Of a stretch of 64,000 nt of DNA, positions 1 through 10,386 are shown piece by piece. Both the position numbers and the translations under genes were made by a program. Below the pieces are notes generated by a model. It was not told the DNA's origin. It did no database searches and worked only from the letters and a program-made list of their open reading frames with translations. Positions within the stretch are counted from its first letter, which is position 1. The number at the start of each line of letters is the position of its first letter. The DNA is from Monarcha castaneiventris obscurior (lineage: Eukaryota; Chordata; Aves; Passeriformes; Monarchidae): positions 8,320,001 through 8,384,000 of the forward strand of contig JAMPIT010000379.1 of the NCBI GenBank assembly GCA_026261815.1, written 5' to 3'.

Positions 1-1709
1 CACTGCCATTCTTTCTGGTATTTGCTAACAAGAAATACTTAGGGGTTTATTTCTTCCCTTGCTTGATAAGTATTTCAATAAAACTTAATATAAATTGTGC
101 CAAACAGAAAGAGAGTGAGTGCTGTCTGGGTTTCGGCTCCTCAGAAAATATTTGTACCATGTATAACCATGTCAGAATTATAGAATATACACTCATCCTC
201 AGATATCCTGTGATGACTAAATGTCCCCAAAGGAAAATATCAAACCCCTCCAAAGACATTGGAAAAGATCTTGGCTATGATCAGCCTGAGTGCTGGATAA
301 GGTGGAGACAATTCTAAAGATTTAGCTCTCCTTTTTAGAACAGAAAATTTCAGGTGAATGTAACTCATTTTCTGCTTTGGGTTTGCTGGATGAAAGGGGG
401 AACAAAATTCTGTTTTGGTTTAAATCACTCTTCTTATTTTACATATTGCTTTGATGGTTGAAATAAAAAATAAGTTCTTCACACCATTTTAAATCACAGT
501 CTCATTTTTAACTCTAAGAAAAGCTGTTAAATTAGAAGAGAAATAATATGACTGTGTTTCTTTATAAATAAAGTGAAGCACTCAGGCAATACATGAGAGT
601 CCAAATAACATTTTCGTGCTCTGGAGCCATGTATCAAGGTATACAACATGGTAATAAATTATAGTAATAAAATAAAATAAAATAGGCCTTGCCTACTCAT
701 ATGTTTACTTAGAAAGCTGTATGTATATCTTTTGAGGATCAGCCATGGATTCCTATGTTCCAGCTTCTGATAAGCCTAAAGGCAAATGGAAATGAGGGCT
801 GCTCCATCCCCCTTTGAATGCTAAATCCTGCTGAGCTATGGTGAGAGAGCATCTCAGCTGCTCCTAAACAGTGCTTCTGAGTGATGCAGTCAGAAAGAGT
901 CATTGTTTTTTCATGTTAAATCCTGAAAAGCTTCCAAAGCACCAAACTGGTCAACAGTTTGTGCTTACACATCCCTAATGATATTCACCTTCTCTAATTA
1001 AAACATACTGCTTATTTTCCACTCACTTTCTTTGAATTGTCCATTGCACTAGAGAATGCTGAAGTAACTTCTATTTAAGGAATTTCAATTTTGGTTTGGA
1101 GTTTTTGTTTGCTTTTTTATCTAAGAACACTTCTATTCTTCAGTGTCTCTGATAAAATTATATTCAGGCTGTGTTAAAGCAAAGCTTCTGCAGCCTCAAA
1201 GAGGAATGTTGTTTAATGAAAACTGAAAGTATCAATGACAGAGTGATGAATCAAATTATTTTATGTTATTTAACAGTGAGTATAGAAAATTATCCTAACG
1301 AGCTGAAATATAATAAACCCCCAAGATATAACCTTACTATTGAGCCTTAAGAGAAGGTAAAGAATGGTTCAGATTTTATCTTATTGCACAAGCAACGCTA
1401 AAGAGAGCAGAAAGGAGAATATGGTTTCATGTGTGCCCTCTGCATAAGCATGCTCTACTGTTTTTTTCAGAGTGTAGTTTTAATTTCACTTATTCCAGCA
1501 TCAGTTTCAAGGAACTCCATGATGTTCAGCTGACAGCAAGTGCATTAACAGAAAATCTTTATATATTAGAAGACCTTGGGTATGTTTTGTAGTGTAGCGT
1601 TAAACAGCCACTGTTAAAAAAGGACCAGGACATCAAACACTTAATAGGAAAAGTGGGTTGCTTTTAAACAAGTGTCACAGCTAGCATTAAAAGGCACTTT
1701 GCTACTTAC
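1..1709 (-). other. ALKAL1 last intron (incomplete, runs off the window)
   Basis: This AT-rich sequence begins at the GTAAGT donor (1709) and continues to the left edge. I looked on the minus strand for the terminal exon, expected to read Tyr-Tyr-Lys-Arg-Cys and end soon after a final cysteine, and found nothing like it. No repeat or other gene is recognisable. Confidence 0.75.
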
Positions 1710-1790
1710 AGGTTGGCGTTGAGCAGTCCCTTGTGTTGTGATACAGTCGATGAAAGTGCTTGCTACACTCTGAGGAAAATGTGACTGGCC
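1710..1790 (-). CDS. ALKAL1: ALKAL1 third coding exon (ALK/LTK ligand domain, first two cysteines)
   Basis: This 81-nt internal exon encodes the core of the secreted ligand domain that binds and activates ALK and LTK at the cell surface. On the minus strand the acceptor is a pyrimidine-rich tract ending in CAAACAG before 1790, and the donor is GTAAGT starting at 1709. The first two bases complete a Gly codon split with the previous exon. The frame then reads [20 protein letters not shown], followed by DCSTPT, and ends on the first base of a split codon. By my numbering these are residues 122-147, with conserved cysteines C129 and C143. From memory, PVTF and CSTP fit ALKAL1 better than ALKAL2, which has PLYF and CTIP. 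The next exon, expected to encode the YKRC and C-terminal cysteine segment, was not found between 1 and 1709, so the gene is truncated by the window edge. The short length explains why no open-frame search shows it. Confidence 0.95.
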
Positions 1791-2547
1791 CTGTTTGAAA
1801 GTAAGGAGGAGTTAACAACAAGCTCTCAGTGTGACTGCTCTGCAGCTTCAATGAATGACAACAACATATATTAATAAGTTCATTTTTCCTTGGCTAAAAT
1901 TGCATTTAATCTTTTACCATACCTTAAACAACTATGATGCAACACAAGTAAAATAATGCAGGTGCAATAGCAGAAAGAAATTCTCTTGCTGTACCTTTAT
2001 GCTCATGATATGAAAACCAGAAAAATGATATATGAAAATGATGGGCTGGTTTAGCTTTGAAATTCCAGTAATTGAAAATTAGCAGTAAAATTTCTTATAT
2101 GGCGAAAAACAGAATGACAATTACAATAGAATTTAGTTTGCTCAGCAGTTGCCTGTAGTCTAATGTAGAAGGAAAAACGCACCTGGAATGAGGGTACTAT
2201 TTCTAAAGATAAACAAAAACAACATTTGAAGCAAATATGAGTTTCTAATCCCTGGAGAGATTAAGTACTTTCATGTATTAATGCTTTTAATTTGCACATA
2301 GATGGTTTATGAAATTCTTAATATAGAGTGTGGGTGTTGAGGAAAGAAAAATGACAGCTGAATAACATCTAGGAACCTGATCTCCTGTTAAAATAATCCT
2401 AGTAGAAAAGCATACAGATTTGCACAGGGCAGGATGTGTTTCATCTTCGGCAAGGCAAATCCCTGCATGTTCAGGGTATAGTGTGCTGCTCCCTTCACTG
2501 GATGTACAGTGTCATCTGTTTATATTAATATTTGATAAGAAAGGTGT

Positions 2548-2628
2548 CTCTGCTCATGGCCAGGGGGCTGGAACTAGATGATCTTTAATGTTCCTTACAA
2601 CCCAAACCATTCTATGGTTCTGTTTTTC
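2548..2628 (+). mobile_element. CR1 LINE 3'-end fragment
   Basis: The sequence includes CTCATGGCCAGGGGGCTGGA, then ACTAGATGATCTTTAATGTT and CCATTCTATGGTTCTG. It follows the avian CR1 tail, in which a GGTTGGACTAGATGATC segment precedes CCATTCTATGATTCTG. Only about 80 bp remain; the left border is approximate. It lies in an ALKAL1 intron, antisense to the gene. Confidence 0.75.
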
Positions 2629-3902
2629 TATAAAAACATGGCTCAAATGTAACAAGTTGTCAAAGACTCCTTCCAAAACTGCTGATGGCCTCATGAAAGT
2701 ACTACTGATGACAACCAAGTTGAGAAGGAGAGCAAAAATATAATATTTGCATCATATAACCAGCTTAGCAAGACTATCACTGACAGCTGGGGATGTCCTG
2801 TGGTTTGGACAGAAAACATTGACATAAACTGACATTAACTGAACAAGACTAAATTTAAATCTAAATTTAGCACATGTGGGAGCCCTGAATCAGAATAGCT
2901 AGTTTCAAGCAATGCTACAAAATTACCCATATGAAGCAGACTGTGTTGGCTAACTTTCCATTCAGAGGAAGATAGGAAGTGTTTCTGGGAAAAAATACTT
3001 ATTTCGTGACTTGAAAGATGGTTTATGAACCTGGTAAAATACATCAAGCTAATTCTTTCTGGATAGTGAAGCCAAACTGCCATGAGCTCCAGAGAAGATT
3101 CCTCTCTACGACAGTGAACACACTTGAAGGTTAGATATATTTTACACTAGTGCATGGATTTCAGTAGATTTTTTCAGCCACAAATAAGCTCTTCAATAAA
3201 CTGGAAGAGCAGCCTTTGCAAGTCTGAACTGGAATATTGTTGCCATTTTTTTATCTGAGTGAGTAATTAGGTTCACTAAAAGTATGTAATTTGAAATTAT
3301 CCAGCATAAATGGAGAAAACACTGGCTTTTGTCACTAAATAAATTCCGTGTCCCTTCAGATAATATATGGTTTTCCAGCTCTCTTCTCTGTCATCAAAAA
3401 TAGGCTGTTAATTTTATTTGTGCCTTACAAAACACTCTGTGTCAGCTGGCTTTCCAAGCTAAATTGATAGATTGCTTTATGACTCACAAGATTATTTATG
3501 ATTTTTCCTATAGTCAAGGACTGTTACATATGGTTCTTATTTGGCTTTAAAATGTGTCTATTATTCCTGGCATATGAGAAGTGTGCAATAATTTTCTTAA
3601 CCCTGAAACTGTAAAGATAATAGACTATAAAGATAATGTTGATTTCAGCTTCTCTCCTATTTTTTTTTTCACAATTAGTTTACGATGTCCTGCTTCTTGA
3701 GCTAGTAAGGACTATAATCAAACAGTTTAGTTAATGAAGGCTACTAGAAGGATTACGACTGGAACAGAACACCAAAACTCAAAGTTCCATTGTATTTTAA
3801 GAAAATGCCTAGGGATTACAGGATATAATAAAGCTATGAAATATAAAATAAAATAAAAAACTACAACAGGCAGAAAACTCCATCACTGAAGATCTTAAGA
3901 CT

Positions 3903-3929
3903 AAAAAAAAAAGAGAGAATGAGAGAAAC

Positions 3930-3965
<36 letters not shown>

Positions 3966-4012
3966 AATAAAGAAAGAAAGAAAGAAATAAAGAAAGAAAG
4001 AAAGAAAGAAAA
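3903..4012. repeat. (GAAA)n microsatellite
   Basis: About 80 bp of AAAG/GAAA tetranucleotides (3931-4011), interrupted twice by AAATAAAG, preceded by a purine-rich stretch with A10 and GAGA. On the transcribed (minus) strand this is a long TTTC pyrimidine tract inside a 3.75-kb intron. The Phe/Ser/Leu open frames over it are artefacts. Confidence 0.97.
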
Positions 4013-5544
4013 TGACTGTAGGCAGAAATTCTGAGCCAAAAAATAAACTTTCATTATTTGGGAATGATCCTGCTTTCCTCATTCATTCCAGCTAATGTTA
4101 CTCAAGTAATTTAAGCAATTTCAATAGCAACTACTTACTCGTGCAGAAAAGGACTTTTAATTTAATGAAGGGCTCCAGGGACAGGCCTTCAAGTATTTTT
4201 TTCTGTTTCTTTTCTGTGATTTACTACTCTCAAAATACCTTCTGTAAAACTCATGGTTGTTTTTTCCCTGGTTTTGAGTAATGAAAGTCATTCTGTATTC
4301 ATTACTTAGCTTCCCCAGATTCTTATGTTGAGCTTTTTATGGTAGCTGAGGAGCTTCCAAAGTTAAAATGAAAAGGAAATGGATTAAGTACTAACATAAA
4401 CAAATCTTTCTTGTCTGTCCTTCCCAGAAGAGGAATATTCAGTATTGCTGTGCTGCATAGCACAGCACAGTTTGAGGCTCTATGTTAATTTCTTTCTCAT
4501 ATGGACTGAAACTGGTCAGGTTCACAATTACTGTTTACTGCAAGGGTGAAGGGCCAGCTGGCTCTGGCACAGTTCCTGTAGATGCTGTTTGGTTGCAGTG
4601 AGCCATTGGCAGAAAGATCCTTAAAGCTGTGCTTATCCCAAAGGTTTGGGTTACACTTCCCCCATGAAAAAGAGACAACAAATCCCTTCCTTTCTTGTCA
4701 AGGACTGCCTGAAATTTCCAGCAAAGAGGAAATGCATAATTATTTCCAATTCTCTTTTTCATGCTCCAACAGCCAACTATTTCCCTAGCTTTTAGTTTCA
4801 ATAATTCAAATAACCTTGAAAATCACCAAGAGGTTTTCAATGCCGTACTTTGAGACCTTCACTTTTCTGAGTTACAGAACAGATGGAACTGGAGAGCAAA
4901 GATTCAGTGCAAGCACCTTGCCATTGACAACTCTTATTGCATGTATTCAGAGGGTACAATATTTTTCTCAATAGTTACAATACAATCCCAAAGTTAAGTG
5001 CATTATATAACTCCACCTCAGTTTTCAAGTACTTGACTGTAACCGTCATAAACTTTCATATTTGAAACGGCAAGTTATTTTTTTTTTCATTTACACTAAT
5101 TTAATCCTTCGTTGTTCTATGTTTCCACTAATAAAATAAACATCCACACATATACAATGTAAGGCAGATGCAAAAAAGCTTCTCTGATTTGGTGAAAACT
5201 TACTTGGCCACAAAGGTCTGTTTCTTAAAGATATGTGCAGTCCAATGAGAAGTTCTAAAATTAGTGAATTTGAAAATAAATATGGAAAGCACAATAGGAA
5301 GATAAAAGTTAAACAGTGACTTTTAAATGATGTTTTAACTTACCACATTTTAAAAGTTATTTTAAACTAGATAATTCAGTTGGTTATTCAATAAACCTAG
5401 AGTTCTTCAAAAATTTCTAGCTCTAAAATATGCACATTTAACTTCAGAAATGTTAATATTGGTGTTGAGCCTCAAAAAAATTAATAGTGTGACACTTGTA
5501 GCTACCTAGAATATGCATGTGTAGGAAAACACAAGTTGCCTTAC

Positions 5545-5598
5545 CTGTAAAATGTTTTATGAACTTGTCTTTTAGACTGGAATCCCTTGGAAAAATTT
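5545..5598 (-). CDS. ALKAL1: ALKAL1 second coding exon (54-nt micro-exon opening the ligand domain)
   Basis: This 54-nt exon encodes IFPRDSSLKDKFIKHFT (residues 104-120), the start of the conserved ALKAL ligand domain. The acceptor is an excellent pyrimidine tract, TTTTTTCTCCTCTCCTCAG, ending at 5599. The donor is CAG|GTAAGG, with its GT at 5544-5543. The exon opens with AA, which completes the GAA (Glu) codon begun by the last G of the first coding exon. It closes with a single G, which joins GG of the next exon to make Gly. The other two frames give either an early stop or no family match. From memory, the human ALKAL1 segment is nearly identical (SAEIFPRDSNLKDKFIKHFTG), and ALKAL2 reads VPRDLRMKDKFLKHLTG at this place, so the ALKAL1 assignment is favoured. 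It lies 25.4 kb downstream of the first coding exon and 3.75 kb upstream of the next. Confidence 0.95.
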
Positions 5599-7249
5599 CT
5601 GAGGAGAGGAGAAAAAAATATTATTTATGTAACATAGGAATTACAATAAAAGCCCTGAAAGCATAATATGCCAACATGTCTGATGAACAGACACCAAATA
5701 GCTTCCCAAATTAACTACAGAATTAATTTTCCTAGCTGTGGGGGGGTGGGTATGTAAACACCATTGTGAAATATTTCAGGTAATTCCCAGGTGAATACCA
5801 AGTGGTCATCCTACAATGCACCATCATTTTCAGACAATAATTTCTGCACATCTTAGGTCTGAGTAGGGCTGCAAGTATAGAAAGACCACAAAAAATATAA
5901 ATACATTATCATGTTATGACAAGTATGTAAGTACCTGAACAAATTATGTAAAATATGTAGATAAACACAAACTAAAAATAATTTTTTGCATTTTGAAATA
6001 ACAAGTACCTGAAAAGTCTCCTACAAATCACCTAAAGTAGACATGGGCCATGCATATTTTCTTTGCACTATTAGTAAAAAATGGTCCTCCTCTGCTGTGA
6101 AAACTGCTGTGAGTTTTAAAATACTCTCTTTTCATTTATGGTGATTTTTTTTTTCCAGAAAGTGCAAGAGAGTAGGAGCCTCAGAATATACAAAAGAATC
6201 ATAAAGAACAGAAAATGGAGCGAACACAAAAAAATAAAGTTACTTTTTCATTTTTCTTTCCCCTTTCTTTTCAATGGGATGCTGCCTCCGGCTTACAGCA
6301 GAAAATGTGATGCAAGTAAATATCCTCAGAACCAGCACACATTTCCCCAGTCTCATGAATTTTCCACTGAAAAACTATTACAAAATTTTTGGTACCTGCA
6401 GTTATTACTGCAACAACAAGTAACAAGCTTCTTGTTATGTCAAATTCAAAGAACCTTCTCTGGCAGTTATACAAGGAACATGACTAACTTGCAGCATTAG
6501 GACCTGCAGTTAAATATATTTATTCACTAAAAACATTTCCTTACATTTAAAGTAACTTTAAATCTTTGTATGCTCCTACATTTTTTTTCAGTTCCCCATC
6601 TGAATTAACATTTAGCTCAGAAGAGAGCAAGTTTCCTTTCATTCTAAAGGAAGATGTTGGTTATCTGCCAAGATAAATTCTTACCACTGGCTTTAGGCAG
6701 TTTCTCAGAGGTCACATGGGTGTATTTTTAGGCCGGGATTTTAAGCTAAAATGCCCAAGTCTTACTGCAACTCATCAAGGTTAGGAGATCTGCTTTACTT
6801 AAGACTCCTTTCAAATAACAGTTTTAACTAATTTCTTTCCTTATTGCAGAAGAAATGCCACCCCTTCTCCAATAAACTTAGTATTTTACTGATAAGAAAT
6901 GTCAGGCAGTTTAAAATTATACAGAATGGAGACTATAAAAGGGCAAAATAGGGAAACAATTGGTGTGAGTTTTGAATGAGATGCCTCAAGTGGACAATTA
7001 CCGATGAATAACCACAGCCGGGTGAAGGATAGGCTAGGAACTGACCGTTCTTGCTCAGACAACATTTAGACACGAATACTTGCAAAGTACATAGAATTTC
7101 CTATGGGAACAGTAGCTGTCTTTTGCCCAGTAAAATTCTCTATTTGCCCCGTAAAATTCTTTAGGAAAAGCCTGTATACAGCCAAAACCCCATCCCTTAA
7201 TGCCCAGAAGGTGAAACAGGAGGACAGATTTGATGCTCCGCCAAGGAGC

Positions 7250-7680
7250 TATGTGTTGCAAGCCTAAGATTGCAGCTGTAGCTGTGCTGGGAAGCCTGAG
7301 AAGGAGCACTGCAGAGCCTGCTTTCCACGAGTAACCCACGCTGGCCCGGGGTTCACACCAGCCCAGCCTCGCCTGCCCCAGCAGGGAAATCTGGGTCAGT
7401 CGTGTGTTGAAAAGCATCCGCAGGGCGCTGCCCGCTGCTCCCCCGCCGCGGCTGCTGTCCCTCCGGGCAGCAATCCGCTCTCCGCCCTGCGCCCCTGCAT
7501 CCGCTGCCTTCCAAGGGCATTCGCCGGGTGAAACTCGCCCAGCCCCGCACAAAAACAGCCTCAGCTCATTTGTATCAGGATCACGGGCAGTACAGGTTAC
7601 TGCAATGCTTCTGGCTCTGATGGCAGAGGCAACTGCCCCTGCACTATGAAGTGCCCAGCAGCCGAGCCCTCTGTCTGTAT
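7250..7680. other. Isolated GC-rich, CpG-containing island inside the large ALKAL1 intron
   Basis: About 430 bp of GC-rich sequence with many CpG dinucleotides (for example CCCCCGCCGCGGCTGCTG near 7440) lies in AT-rich intron, 1.7-2.1 kb upstream of the micro-exon. It has no TATA box or clear splice donor that I could identify. It supports a 261-codon frame on the minus strand (7840-7055) that matches no family I know. It could be an alternative promoter or enhancer, or a fragment of an old GC-rich repeat. Confidence 0.5.
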
Positions 7681-9489
7681 CCAACTGCGGGGCTGAGGTC
7701 TCCAAGGGCTTAGCATTCCAATCAAACCTATGAACATCTCCTTTGAATAGAATGTGTGTCACTGACTCCTGATCACACTGCAGCCAGAAGCAGGATACCA
7801 AGTCCACACAGAATGCTTCTATAAAGCACTGAAAAATCATCAGGAAAAAGCCCCTGAACTAGCTTTTTCTGGCTTCTAACAAGCTCTTAGTTGCTCCAGT
7901 CATATTTCATGTGTTATCTATCACCTATTAAGATGTCCATTTTCACAACAAAGGCTCATATCCTCACAATGCAAGTTAAATTCCTTTGACATATTAATTT
8001 CACAAAAGAAAAGCAAAAATGTTAGTATAATGAGATAGATTGGCAAAGTATTACCAAAATCAAAACACTTCAGTCACACTGGGCAAAACTAAAAAAGAAA
8101 CAGGAAAATGAGAAAATAAAATATTTTAAGTGTGAAACCCACATGAGAGGGAAATATTGAGTGGAGAGAGCTTACTCAGTTCATTCTTGCCTCAAGACCA
8201 TTTTACACAACTAGTAAAATACAACCAGCATATACCCTATGGGATATAGTAACACTGGTTTTAATCACCTGGGAGGATATTTAGAGTGCAGCATTCTTGT
8301 GAGCAGGGTTACAAAGTCTGCACTGCCCACCACAGATTACATCTGAGTTAAAAGGCACTTGAGCTATTGACCCTGTGTTCATCCTGGGCATAATCTCAGT
8401 TTATAATCATAAATAACCTTAGTTCAAGAATTTATTTCTTATTTACCTTAGGGCCTTTACATGTATCCTTAGATATTTACTCATCTGGGGCAAAATGCTG
8501 CTGGTCCTACACCCTTCCACAGACAGAGCTGGCCATGGGCAACTATTAAATGGTGCTAAAACAGATTTGCTACAGGATCTTCTGTCTCAAATAGTAGGAA
8601 TAACCATGGTAAACTCTAGGGACAAGACAAATTCAGAGGGCTTTCCAGCTCTGCTTCACAGATAGTTGGTTCTAAAGCAATCCATACTGTTAGCTTTACC
8701 AAGCTGTGACATTTCACAGAAGATCTTATGGTTTTAGGTAAAAGGTGACTGGATCTGCCTGAGTTTTATCCCAGCTGGGGTAGAGGGGATGATGGGGAGA
8801 GCTAGCAAGGTCTGAGCTAAGAATCAGTAAGCAACAGCTGATCCGCCTCTCCTCTCTTACAGTTTGTTATAAGTTTTCCAAAGTTGATTTAACCACTGCT
8901 GTAAAGCTAATGCCCTAGAAAATTATTCTTTCAATTGTTATTCAGCAGCTGACAGGAATGTTTAATTTTTCACTAGTTTGGGTGAAATTACAAAGAGGGA
9001 GGAGATTAAATAAACCACAGCCTGGTCTCAGTCTTGCCCTCACTCACAACTCAAGATGTGGTTGCTCCACCTTCAATGGATCTTTTCACCTTTCTGTGCA
9101 TTCAGTTTCTCTGTGTTTTGTCTGTTTAGACTGCAAAGTTGTGACAACAGGTGCTGATTTTTTTTGCACTGTCTCCAGTATCATGTCACCATAATTGTGC
9201 CAGGAAAATTCATGTCTTGATGGAGTATAAATAAAAAGAACGGTGATTGCAGCCCTGAAGTGAGCCAACTCCACACAATAGTTTGTTGACTTAGGACATA
9301 AAACCCCCACATCCTCAGGCAAAAAAAAATCAAGATCTCCTTTTGTTTATGCTCCCAACAGGCAGCTTTTGTATATTTTTATTTTATTCAGAAAATTAGT
9401 GCCAATCAGACAGCAAAAAGTGCTCCACTTCTGGGCCAATCAGAAATGACGGTAGTGCCTCTGTGATAACATATTTAAGAAGAAAATAA

Positions 9490-10386
9490 AAAGAAGTCAT
9501 TGCACAGATGTAACTGCAGCCAAAGAAGAGCAGATTGAGAACATGAGAGAGGAACAACTCTGCAGGCACTAAGGTCAGTGGAGAGGGAGGAGGAGGTGCT
9601 CCATGTTCTGGAGCTGAGATTCCTTTGCAGATGGTGCAGACCATGGTGAGACCATGGTGAGGCAGCTGTGCCCTTACAGTCCATGAAAGTCCAGGGGGAT
9701 GCAGAAATCCACCTGCAGCCCATGCCCCCCACAACAGAGTAGGTGGATGCCTGAGAGGAAGCAGTGGATGGACCTGTGGGAAGCCCATGATGGAACAGAG
9801 TCCTGGCAAGGATCTGCAGACCCATGGAGAGAGAAGACCACACCAGAGAAGGTTTCCTGACAGGACTTGTGACCCCATGGGCAGCCCACACTAGAGCAGC
9901 CTGTCCTTGAAGGACTGCACCCCATGAAAGAGTGGCCCACATAGCAGCAGTTTGTGGAGAACTGTTCCTCATGAGATGGGCTCCAGTTGGACAAATTCAT
10001 GGAGAAGTGTCTCTGGTGGGAGGGATACCATGCTGGAGCAGCAGCAGAAACATGCTATGAACTGATCTAATATCCATTTCCTGTCTCACTCTGCCACTGC
10101 AGGTGAGGAGGTAGACCTGAGAAGGAGTGAGGAGTGGGGGGAAGGTGTTTTTAAGGTCTTACTTACTTATCATTATCCTGCTCTGATTTTGCAAGTAATA
10201 AATTCAATTAATATCTTTAATTAGAACTTGTTTTGCCCACAACAGCATTCGGTGAGTGATATCTTCTGGTCCTTATCTCAACTCATGAACCTTCATTTTA
10301 TTTTCTCTCCCCTGTCCAGTTGCAGAGTGGAGTGATAGAGTGGCATTGGTTGGTGTCTGGCATCCAGCCAGAGTCAACCCACTACA
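9490..10386 (+). mobile_element. Solo LTR of an avian ERVL-type endogenous retrovirus
   Basis: The region has the recurring block pattern of a common avian ERVL LTR: GGAACAACTCTGCAGGCACT, then repeated blocks about 'cct gcagcccatg' and 'gtggaccc', AGGACTGCACCCCATG, a polyadenylation signal AATAAA at 10197-10202, CTTATCTCAACTCATGAACC, TTTTCTCTCCCCTGTCCAG, and an end near CATCCAGCCAGAGTCAACCC with ACTACA at 10381-10386. No retroviral coding sequence flanks it, so it is a solo LTR. The 5' border is approximate and I found no clear target duplication. Its transcriptional direction is opposite to ALKAL1. The 108-165-codon open frames on the minus strand here are shadows of the LTR. Confidence 0.85.

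Larger units (their letters stand above)
1791..5544 (-). other. ALKAL1 intron between the two ligand-domain exons
   Basis: This 3,754-bp intron has canonical ends on the minus strand (GTAAGG at 5544, CAG at 1793-1791). It contains a short CR1 tail (2548-2628) and a GAAA-type microsatellite (3903-4012). The small open frames here, including the Phe/Ser/Leu frames over the microsatellite, are not genes. Confidence 0.85.

Noticed and set aside
3809..4082. Phe/Ser/Leu-rich frames that look like membrane proteins
   Set aside because: They are translations of the (TTTC)n strand of a microsatellite.
9396..10000. Minus-strand frames of 108-165 codons
   Set aside because: They overlap the ERVL-type LTR and are antisense readings of its repeated blocks, not genes.
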